Assembly: GCA_021783095.1 (NCBI GenBank)
Contig: JAJXUG010000001.1
Location: 1 to 64,000 of the forward strand
Length of the DNA: 64,000 nucleotides
Reading direction: 5' to 3'
Source: Chloroflexota bacterium
Lineage (GTDB): Bacteria; Chloroflexota; Limnocylindria; Limnocylindrales; CSP1-4
A program made the position numbers and the translations under genes. Below, in pieces: positions 25,446 through 31,785 of the stretch (positions within the stretch are counted from its first letter, which is position 1; the number at the start of each line of letters is the position of its first letter). Under the pieces are notes generated by a model, which searched no databases, was not told where the DNA came from, and was given only the letters and a program-made list of their open reading frames with translations.

Positions 25446-26503
25446 GCCGGCGCCCCTTCGGCCGCCTTCGCCGACATCGCCGCCTCGTGCTCGCGCCGGT
25501 CCGCGCGCAGCTCCTCGAGCAGCTCCATCGCAAGCCCGGCGTCGATCGTCAGCGACGCCTTGTCGATCCCCTCCTCGAGCCTGTCCACGACGCCGGCCAC
25601 CAGCAGCGCCGCCCCGGCGTTGAGCAGCACCACGTCGCGCCGCGCACCTGGCTCGCCGCGCAGCACCGACTCGGTGATCCGCGCGTTGAACTCGGCCGTG
25701 CCGCCGAGGAGGCGCCGAGTGGGCGCCACCGTCAGCCCGAGCTTGGCCGCGCTGATCTCGTGCCGCCCCTCGACGCCGCCCGGCCCGACGTGGTACAGCA
25801 CGCCGGACCCGTCGAGCGGCAGCTCGTCCACGCCGTTGCCGTGAATGATGAACGTGCGCTCGGTGCCCAGGCGCCCGGCCACCTCGGCCAGCTTCGGCGC
25901 CACCGCCGCGTCGCCCACGCCGATCAGCGCGCGACCCGCGCCGGCCGGGTTGGTGAGCGGACCCAGCAGGTTGAACGCCGTCCGCACGCCGATCTCCCGA
26001 CGCGTGGGGCCGGCGTACCTCATCGCGGGGTGGAACAGCATCGCGGACATGAACGCGAAGCCGTGGGCGCGCAGCGAGACCGCAGCCGAGTCCGCGTCGT
26101 GGTCGATCCGCACGCCCAGCGCGTCGAGCACGTCGGCCGAGCCCGACTTCGAGGTCATCGCCCGGTTGCCGTGCTTGGCCACCGTCACGCCCGCCGCGGC
26201 CACGACCAGCGCGGACGTCGTGGAGATGTTGAACGTGTTCGACCCGTCGCCGCCGGTCCCGACGACGTCGATCGCGCCCGCCGGCGCCTCCACGCGCAGC
26301 ACGCGCTCGCGCATCGCGGTCGCGAAGCCCGCCAGCTCGTCGGCCGTCTCGCCGCGCATCCGCAGGCCCATCAGCAGCGCCGCGAGCTGCGAGGGCGTGG
26401 CCTCGCCGTCCATCACCGCGCCCATCGCCGCGGCGGCCTGCTCCATGGTGAGGGTCCCGCCCTCGACGATCGTTGCCAGGGCGGCGCGTACCTTGTCGCT
26501 CAT
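25442..26503 (-). CDS. trpD: Anthranilate phosphoribosyltransferase
   Basis: Transfers phosphoribosyl from PRPP to anthranilate. The 353 residues have the helical N-terminal domain ([20 protein letters not shown]), then [20 protein letters not shown] (PRPP pyrophosphate loop), [19 protein letters not shown] and [18 protein letters not shown], all diagnostic. The ATG overlaps the trpG stop by four bases, and the stop overlaps trpCFB. Confidence 0.96.
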   Translation of the reverse strand: MSDKVRAALATIVEGGTLTMEQAAAAMGAVMDGEATPSQLAALLMGLRMRGETADELAGFATAMRERVLRVEAPAGAIDVVGTGGDGSNTFNISTTSALVVAAAGVTVAKHGNRAMTSKSGSADVLDALGVRIDHDADSAAVSLRAHGFAFMSAMLFHPAMRYAGPTRREIGVRTAFNLLGPLTNPAGAGRALIGVGDAAVAPKLAEVAGRLGTERTFIIHGNGVDELPLDGSGVLYHVGPGGVEGRHEISAAKLGLTVAPTRRLLGGTAEFNARITESVLRGEPGARRDVVLLNAGAALLVAGVVDRLEEGIDKASLTIDAGLAMELLEELRADRREHEAAMSAKAAEGAPA

Positions 26504-27249
26504 CGGGTGGCCTCCATGGCCGTGGTGACGGGTTTGGGCTCGACGAGAACTGTCGCGCCGTCGTTCGTGCTGTCGTGCGTGGCGTCGCCCTCGGGGACCA
26601 CCATGCCACGGGTGGCGAACGAGCCCACCGCTGCGTCGAGGCGCGACGCCTCGCCCTCCCCCGCGAGCCGGAGGAAGTTGGCGAGCAGGTGCGGGCCGTC
26701 GGGCGTGAGCACGGACTCGGGGTGGAACTGGACGCCCTCGAGGGGCAGCGTGCGGTGCCGGATGCCCATGACGACGCCGTCTGCGGGGCTGGTGGCGGTG
26801 ACGGAGAAGTCAGCGGGGAGCGTCGCCGGGTCCACGCACAGCGAGTGGTAGCGGGCGGCCGGGAAGTCGTCGGGCATGCCCGAGAGGAGGCCGAGACCGT
26901 CGTGGCTGACCGCCGACGCCTCGCCGTGGACGAGCGTGGGGGCGCGCCTGATCGTGGCCCCGAACGCCTGGGCCATGGCCTGCATGCCCAGGCACACGCC
27001 CAGCAGCGGGATGCCCCGCTCGGCCGCGACGCGGATCGCGTCCATCGACACGCCCGCCTCGTCGGGGTTGCCCGGCCCGGGCGACACGATGATCCCGCGA
27101 AGCTCGGCCGTCGCGTCGTCCGCGAGGGCCTCGATCTCGCCGGCCGTCAGCGCGTCGTTGCGCACGACCCGCACGCTCGCGCCCGCGGCCTGGAGCGCCT
27201 GCACCAGGTTGAACGTGAACGAGTCGTAGTTGTCGATCATCAGGATCAC
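26500..27249 (-). CDS. trpG: Anthranilate synthase component II (glutamine amidotransferase)
   Basis: Releases ammonia from glutamine for TrpE. The class I amidotransferase triad is visible: nucleophile Cys in [14 protein letters not shown], and His/Glu in [27 protein letters not shown] marks the N-terminus and the substrate loop is [12 protein letters not shown]. Of 249 residues, the last 45 or so form an unconserved tail beyond the domain. The start is GTG at 27249, overlapping the trpE stop (GTGA), or possibly ATG at 27240. Confidence 0.95.
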   Translation of the reverse strand: MILMIDNYDSFTFNLVQALQAAGASVRVVRNDALTAGEIEALADDATAELRGIIVSPGPGNPDEAGVSMDAIRVAAERGIPLLGVCLGMQAMAQAFGATIRRAPTLVHGEASAVSHDGLGLLSGMPDDFPAARYHSLCVDPATLPADFSVTATSPADGVVMGIRHRTLPLEGVQFHPESVLTPDGPHLLANFLRLAGEGEASRLDAAVGSFATRGMVVPEGDATHDSTNDGATVLVEPKPVTTAMEATR

Positions 27250-28913
27250 GAGGCCGTCCCCTCCCCCGCCGGGACGGGCTCGGCGCCGGCACGAGCGTTC
27301 GCCCCTTCGGCCCCTCCGCCCCCGTCGGCCCCGGCGGTCCCGGTCGGGCGTCGCGAGGCGGCAGGCTCCGCGGCCAGCTCGATCGCCCGGCGCATCGCCG
27401 CCGCCTTGTGCTCGGTCTCCTCGAACTCGCGCTCGGGCTCGCTCCTGGCCACGATCCCGGCGCCCGTGTGGACGTGCGCGAGGCCGCCCTTGAGCACGGC
27501 ACTGCGGATGGTGATCGCCGTGTCGAGGTTGCCGTCATAGCCCAGGTAGCCCACGGCGCCACCGTACAGGCCTCGGCGCTCGCCCTCGGCTGCCGCGATC
27601 AGCTGCATCGCTCGGATCTTGGGGGCGCCCGAGAGCGTGCCGGCCGGGAACACGGAGCGCAGCGCGTCGAGCGCGTCGAGCTCGGGGCGAAGCTTCGCCT
27701 CCACGTGGCTGACCAGGTGCAGCACGTGGCTGTAGCGCTCCACCTCCATGTACTGGCTGGTGCTCACGGTGCCCGGCCGTGCCACGCGCCCCAGGTCGTT
27801 GCGCCCGAGGTCCACGAGCATCACGTGCTCGGCGCGCTCCTTGGGGTCGCGGATCAGCTCGTCGGCCAGGCGGTCGTCGTCGGCCGGGGTGGCGCCGCGC
27901 GGCCGGGTGCCGGCGATGGGGTGCGTGCTCATCTTGTCGCCCACGACCTGGACGAGGAGCTCGGGGCTCGCGCCCACCACCTCGAACGCCGGGGTGCGGG
28001 TGAAGAACAGGTAGGGGCTGGGGTTCACGCGTCGCAGCGCCCGGTACAGGGCGATGCCGTCGAGTTGGCGGCCGTCCGGCCCGGACGGGAGCTCGAAGCT
28101 CTGGCGGCGGGCGAGCACGACCTGGATCGCCTCGCCGGCAGCGATCGCGTCCTTCGCCTTCTCCACGGCGTGCATGTACTGGTCGCGGCCCAGGCTGGTC
28201 TCGACCTCGCCCAGGCGCGGCGCATCCTCGGTGGCGGCGGGCCGGGTGGCGTTCGGGGCCAGCTCAGCGGCGGACGGCCGGGCGGTGCGCTCGAGGGCCT
28301 CGAAGATGGCGCGCTCGGCGATGCGGTAGCGACCCTCGAGGTCGGGGGCGTCCGTGTGGAGTGAGGCGATCGCGGAGATCTGGTGGGTCAGGTGGTCGAA
28401 GACGATGACGAGGTCGGTCTCGATGTAGCTCGCCAGCGGCACGCCGACCGGGTCGCGGTCCGGGCGCGGGACGGACGGCTCGAAAATCGAGATGGCGTCG
28501 TAGGAGAGGGCGCCGACCGCGCCGCCGGTGAAGCGCGGCATGCCTTCCACGGGCGCCACGCGGCGGCGGGGAACGAAGGCGCGGAGCGCGGCCAGCGGGT
28601 CCGTGGTGGCGGTCGTGGTGACGGGCAGGTCGGGCGCGTACTCGGTGACGCCCACCTCGCGGGTGGTCGTGCGGGCCTCGCCGTCGCGGACCTCGAGCAG
28701 CCGCCGCGGGCCGACGCCGAGGAAGCTGTACCGGCCAAGGCGCTCGCCGCCCTCGACCGACTCGAGCAGGTACGCGGGCGTCACGCCGTCGTCGAGCCGC
28801 AGGAACGCGCCGATGGGCGTCTCGAGATCCGCCGTGCGCGTGGCGCGCAACAGGATCGTGTCGGCGGTGCCGGCGAGGCGCTTCGTCTCGCCCAGGCTCA
28901 GCGGGTTGGTCAT
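27246..28913 (-). CDS. trpE: Anthranilate synthase component I
   Basis: Converts chorismate and ammonia to anthranilate. The 555-residue chorismate-binding enzyme has the tryptophan feedback site segment PAYLLESVEGGERLGRYSFL near the N-terminus. The catalytic domain includes PIAGTRPRGATPADDDRLAD, RNDLGRVARPGTV, FPAGTLSGAPKIRAMQLI and a C-terminal GAGIVARSEPEREFEET. A Gly/Ala/Glu-rich tail of about 40 residues follows. The ATG at 28913 has AAGGA upstream; longer frames run into the T-box leader and are not coding. First gene of the trp operon, controlled by the riboswitch just upstream. Confidence 0.95.
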   Translation of the reverse strand: MTNPLSLGETKRLAGTADTILLRATRTADLETPIGAFLRLDDGVTPAYLLESVEGGERLGRYSFLGVGPRRLLEVRDGEARTTTREVGVTEYAPDLPVTTTATTDPLAALRAFVPRRRVAPVEGMPRFTGGAVGALSYDAISIFEPSVPRPDRDPVGVPLASYIETDLVIVFDHLTHQISAIASLHTDAPDLEGRYRIAERAIFEALERTARPSAAELAPNATRPAATEDAPRLGEVETSLGRDQYMHAVEKAKDAIAAGEAIQVVLARRQSFELPSGPDGRQLDGIALYRALRRVNPSPYLFFTRTPAFEVVGASPELLVQVVGDKMSTHPIAGTRPRGATPADDDRLADELIRDPKERAEHVMLVDLGRNDLGRVARPGTVSTSQYMEVERYSHVLHLVSHVEAKLRPELDALDALRSVFPAGTLSGAPKIRAMQLIAAAEGERRGLYGGAVGYLGYDGNLDTAITIRSAVLKGGLAHVHTGAGIVARSEPEREFEETEHKAAAMRRAIELAAEPAASRRPTGTAGADGGGGAEGANARAGAEPVPAGEGTAS

Positions 28914-28933
28914 GGCGTCAGGTCCTTGAGAAT

Positions 28934-28975
28934 CGAAAACGACCGTGGTTCGTCCCGTCGGGACGAAAGGTCGTT
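28934..28975 (-). terminator. Terminator of the trp T-box
   Basis: On the minus strand ACGACC-TT-TCGTCCC, a GAC loop, GGGACGA-ACCAC-GGTCGT and TTTTC form a strong stem with a small internal loop and a short T-tract. It begins just after the T-box sequence and ends 21 bases before the trpE ATG. It is mutually exclusive with the antiterminator. Confidence 0.8.
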
Positions 28976-29301
28976 GGTCCTTCCGCGGTGCCACCCGTGT
29001 TCGGCGTCTGCCGCTCTCTGACCGACGGAACCTGCTCGGTCCCGGGTTGCCCCGGCCGGCCGGTCGATCGGCGCTGCCCTGTATCGCTGGCGCTCTGCGC
29101 CGGAGCCTACTGGTCGTCCGCGACGTCCCGTTCGCCTTCGCGCCTTGCGCTCCTGCGTCCTGGTCCGCCGCCCCGCGTTCGGTCCGGGGGCTCCCGGGTC
29201 CATTCGCCGCCGATGCCACCCCGGCTCGCACCAGCCGCCGGGTCTCTGGAGTGGCGCTCGAGGGGTACTCGTCCCGATCGATGCCTCGTCTTCAGTTGTG
29301 A
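28934..29301 (-). promoter_or_regulatory. Tryptophan T-box riboswitch upstream of trpE
   Basis: The leader RNA (minus strand) carries the T-box signature GGGTGGCACCGCGG (28996-28983). Its TGGC can pair with the GCCA end expected of uncharged tRNA-Trp (G discriminator). Upstream, stem I has an AGTA S-turn motif (29269-29266), a GCCAC/GTGGC helix, a distal hairpin CGGCT-GGTGCG-AGCCG with the GGTGNRA-type loop, and on the 3' side a loop with the specifier TGG (29202-29200) followed by A, a Trp codon. A terminator follows the T-box. The layout fits transcriptional control: uncharged tRNA-Trp stabilises the antiterminator and lets trpEGD-CFB-A be transcribed. Confidence 0.9.
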
Positions 29302-29307
29302 GGCCGG

Positions 29308-29336
29308 AGTATCGGCCCGTCGCCGCGGTGCGTCAA
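29308..29336 (-). promoter_or_regulatory. Promoter of the trp operon
   Basis: TTGACG (29336-29331), a 17-base spacer and GATACT (29313-29308) on the minus strand. The predicted start, about 29301, lies shortly before stem I of the T-box. Confidence 0.6.
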
Positions 29337-29438
29337 GCGCGCTGGGGGGGTAAAGCCACGTAACGTCTCTTGTGGGGATTCGGGAATCGAGCGGGCGTAC
29401 AACCTCATGTGTGTCTGGCACAAGAAGGAGTACGCCCG

Positions 29439-29585
29439 ATGGCAACGGTACCCGCGCGCCTCACCGACCGCACGGGATCCGCGGCAATCGGGCAGCGACG
29501 GCCCGCCACCGTCCTCGGACGGGGCGGGCCGTCGCTCGTCTCGGTCCCCAATCAGCGCCCGGCTCCGATGGTCAGCTGCAGCTGA
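29439..29585 (+). CDS. Small ORF containing a strong hairpin
   Basis: ATG at 29439 is preceded by a consensus ribosome site, AAGGAG (29425-29430), eight bases away, and encodes 48 residues (starts MATVPARLTDRTGSAAIGQR, ends PMVSCS). It resembles no family I know. The coding stretch includes a 20-bp hairpin (29494-29536). It may be a real small protein or a leader peptide whose translation opens the hairpin. Nothing obvious lies just downstream until 29841. Confidence 0.35.
   Translation: MATVPARLTDRTGSAAIGQRRPATVLGRGGPSLVSVPNQRPAPMVSCS
29494..29536. repeat. Long perfect hairpin
   Basis: AGCGACGGCCCGCC (29494-29507) pairs perfectly with 29523-29536, and inside it CCGTCC pairs with GGACGG around a TC loop, giving a 20-bp stem with a single bulged A. 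No T-tract follows on either strand, so it is not a standard terminator. Confidence 0.7.
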
Positions 29586-29700
29586 ACGTGAACCTGGTGA
29601 CGACCGGGAGGCCCTGCGCGTTGACCGCAAACTGTCCCTCCTGGTGGACCTGGAGCGGCGCCCCGTCGCCGAGGGTGCAGTCAAAGGACGTTGTCGCAGC
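29572..29700 (-). pseudogene. Possible C-terminal remnant of a secreted protein
   Basis: The minus strand encodes, just before a stop at 29574-29572, a stretch that reads like a real protein: TTSFDCTLGDGAPLQVHQEG followed by QFAVNAQGLPVVTRFTFSCS. It has alternating hydrophobic residues and two cysteines. Upstream of about 29700 the frame becomes Pro/Ser/Arg-rich without a start codon. The 257 bases from 29584 to 29840 hold nothing else I can support. Confidence 0.25.
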
Positions 29701-29840
29701 CCGGGGACTAGGGGAGGGCGGAGCCGAGCACGTTCGGAGAAGCGGACTCCGACGGGAATGGATATGGTCCGAGTCACTCCATGGAGACGGCTGGCAGGAT
29801 CATGTCGCTCCCGCGACCATCGAGTGAAGGACGGACGCAG

Positions 29841-30317
29841 ATGGCGGACAAGAAGGCATTCCCGAAACGCACCAGCTCGGCGAAGGCATCCGACAACGTC
29901 TTCAGTGACGAAGAGCGCGCCGCGATGCAGGAGGTCATCCGGGAGCGGAAGAGGGCCGGGAAGCTCACCCCGGAGGAGGCGCGCGCCGCGGGCGAGGCAG
30001 ACGCCCTGGCCGCCATCGCGGCGCTGCCCGAAGACGACCGTGCGATGGCGGCGCGCGTCCACGAGCTCGTCCTCCAAGCCGCGCCCCACCTCGTGCCGCG
30101 GACGTTCTACGGGATGCCGGCGTACGCGAGGGACGGCAGGGTGGTCTGCTTCTTCCAGGCGAAGCAGAAGTTCAAGGTGCGCTACTCGACGCTGGGCTTC
30201 CAGCCCGATGCGCGGCTCGACGAAGGCGAGATCTGGCCGGTCGCCTTCGCGGTCACGAGCCTGAGCCCGGCGGGCGAGGGGCGGATCGCCGACCTGGTCA
30301 AGAAGGCCGCGGGCTGA
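29841..30317 (+). CDS. DUF1801-family protein
   Basis: A 158-residue protein. After a charged, lysine-rich helical N-terminus (about 1-70, DEERAAMQEVIRERKRAGKL) it carries a DUF1801/YdhG-like domain with the hallmark RTFYGMPAYARDGRVVCFFQ, then KQKFKVRYSTLGF. This fold occurs in small cytoplasmic proteins proposed to act in iron or stress physiology; no reaction is established. ATG at 29841 was chosen over upstream in-frame ATGs because conservation starts later and GAAGGA lies upstream. It stands alone between the trp leader region and a convergent membrane protein gene. Confidence 0.8.
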   Translation: MADKKAFPKRTSSAKASDNVFSDEERAAMQEVIRERKRAGKLTPEEARAAGEADALAAIAALPEDDRAMAARVHELVLQAAPHLVPRTFYGMPAYARDGRVVCFFQAKQKFKVRYSTLGFQPDARLDEGEIWPVAFAVTSLSPAGEGRIADLVKKAAG

Positions 30318-30370
30318 GGTCGATCGCCGAGCTCCTCACCCCGGGCACGTCCTGACCGGCCTCCCAGCGC

Positions 30371-31162
30371 CTACCGGGCGGCCGCGCCCGCCCCGCCGCC
30401 GCGCTGGTCGGCCGGGACGTCGATGCGGGTGGCGGCGAGGTACGCGACCGCGACGACGATGCACGCGGTGAACGCCACGGCGACCCAGCCGTCGCCGAGC
30501 CCGAGGCCGCCCAGGGCGGGCTTGCCGAGCCAGTCGGCCACCGACGCCCCGAGCGGCCGGGTGATCACGTAGGCGGCCCAGAACGAGGCGACCGCATTCC
30601 AGCCCAGGAGGCGCCAGCCGAGGCCCGGGACGGCGAACGCGGCGGCGAACAGGACGATGGACCCCGGGTAGCCGAGGCCGAGCGTCGCCGCGGTGAGATC
30701 GCCGGCGGCCGTGCCCAGCGCGAAGGTCGCCATCACCGCCGCCCAGTAGAAGAGCTCCCGGCGCGGCGTGTCGATGGTGTGGATGGACAGCGTCCCCTCG
30801 ACGCGCCGCCAGGCGACGAAGACCGCCGCGAGGGCGAGGGCGAGCCCGGCCGCCGACGCCGCGTACGGGACGTCGAGCACGACGTGGAGCACGTCGGCGA
30901 CCATCGTCCCGAACACCGCCACCATCACGACCGCCAGCCAGTACACGGGCGCCCGGTAGCGGTCGGCCCGGAGCTGGAGCGCGAGCGCGGCCAGGAGGCC
31001 AGCCGTCCCCGCGACGACGGCCGCGTACGGGTTCACGTGGAACACCAGGTAGTCCGAGAACGCCTCGCCCATCGCGGTCGACAGCAGCTTCACGACCCAG
31101 AACAGGAGGGCGATCTCGGGGACCTTGTGGAGGCCCCGGCGGGTCAGGTCCGGCAGGCGCAT
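30371..31162 (-). CDS. COG4705-like membrane protein
   Basis: A 263-residue integral membrane protein with about seven to eight hydrophobic helices. Two related segments, VPEIALLFWVVKLLSTAMGE (near residue 14) and ELFYWAAVMATFALGTAAGD (about 135), suggest an internal duplication. This matches uncharacterised membrane proteins of the COG4705 type. No catalytic motif or transporter signature is visible; the function is unknown. Confidence 0.75.
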   Translation of the reverse strand: MRLPDLTRRGLHKVPEIALLFWVVKLLSTAMGEAFSDYLVFHVNPYAAVVAGTAGLLAALALQLRADRYRAPVYWLAVVMVAVFGTMVADVLHVVLDVPYAASAAGLALALAAVFVAWRRVEGTLSIHTIDTPRRELFYWAAVMATFALGTAAGDLTAATLGLGYPGSIVLFAAAFAVPGLGWRLLGWNAVASFWAAYVITRPLGASVADWLGKPALGGLGLGDGWVAVAFTACIVVAVAYLAATRIDVPADQRGGGAGAAAR

Positions 31163-31197
31163 CGCGGCAGTATGGAGGATGCCGCTGCGCCGGAGCC

Positions 31198-31329
31198 TCA
31201 GGGCCTGCGCCGGCTACGGGCGACCGCCACGCCGACGAGGATGACGACGACCACGACCACCACGGCGGCGATAGCGAGCTCCTTGCCCGAGATGGTGGTT
31301 CCGAGCAGCGTGGCGGCCAGCAGGGGCAC
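31198..31329 (-). CDS. Small single-pass membrane protein
   Basis: GTG at 31329 has a strong GGAGG 5-6 bases upstream and opens a 43-residue protein: a short N-terminus (MPLLAATLLGTTISGKE), one valine-rich transmembrane helix (LAIAAVVVVVVVILVGVAVA) and a basic tail RSRRRP. The layout places the tail in the cytoplasm. The function is unknown. The frame is open further upstream, but without a better ribosome site. Confidence 0.55.
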   Translation of the reverse strand: MPLLAATLLGTTISGKELAIAAVVVVVVVILVGVAVARSRRRP

Positions 31330-31376
31330 GGCGTCCTCCGGGGTTCGCTCGCGGGGGCGAGCGGTCGCCGGGGATG

Positions 31377-31763
31377 CTACCGGGCCGCGCGCCGCAGGCC
31401 CCTCCAAGGTTGCCGATACTCAACCGTCAGGATTGACCAGGATCGGGACCATCGCCACCGGGCCGGGGTGACCGCCGGCACGTCCGGGCCGGGGTCGCGC
31501 CCGCGATCCTTCCCCGGTCGTTGATGACAGGCGACGCGCCTTGCCGCCGGTCGGCCGGGCCCCATCTCCCCGGGGCCGGGCCGTGGTCGCGGCCGGGGCA
31601 CAGGAGCGCGCCTGGCCATCTCCCCTGGCCGGCCCGGTTGGTTTGGCTTGGCCACGATCGCGCCCTGGACCTCGCGTCCGCAGTGCCCGCACGTGAAGCG
31701 CCGCCAAGCGTCGGCAGTCGACCCGTCACCGCGCGTGATGCCTCGGTGCCCGGTGTATTCCAA
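31377..31763 (-). pseudogene. Truncated zinc-ribbon protein behind hsdR
   Basis: TTG at 31763, behind GGAGG and 22 bases after hsdR, opens a frame whose first 45 residues look genuine (ADAWRRFTCGHCGREVQGAI), the start of a zinc ribbon like that before DUF4145 domains common near type I systems. After about residue 48 the sequence turns into Pro/Arg/Gly-rich filler. A fragment reminiscent of the expected continuation (GALLCPGRDHGPAPGRWGP) appears in another frame, and the second Cys pair is missing. I read it as a gene broken by frameshift and truncation. Confidence 0.45.
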
Positions 31764-31785
31764 TCCGCATCCCTCCGAGCCTCTG

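Noticed and set aside
25446-26609. Extension of the TrpCFB frame upstream through trpD
   Set aside because: The upstream part is an out-of-frame reading of trpD and trpG with no conserved sequence; the ATG at 25445 overlaps the trpD stop as in the other junctions.
28914-29231. Longer TrpE starting at 29231
   Set aside because: That stretch is the T-box leader RNA, and its translation has no similarity to TrpE.
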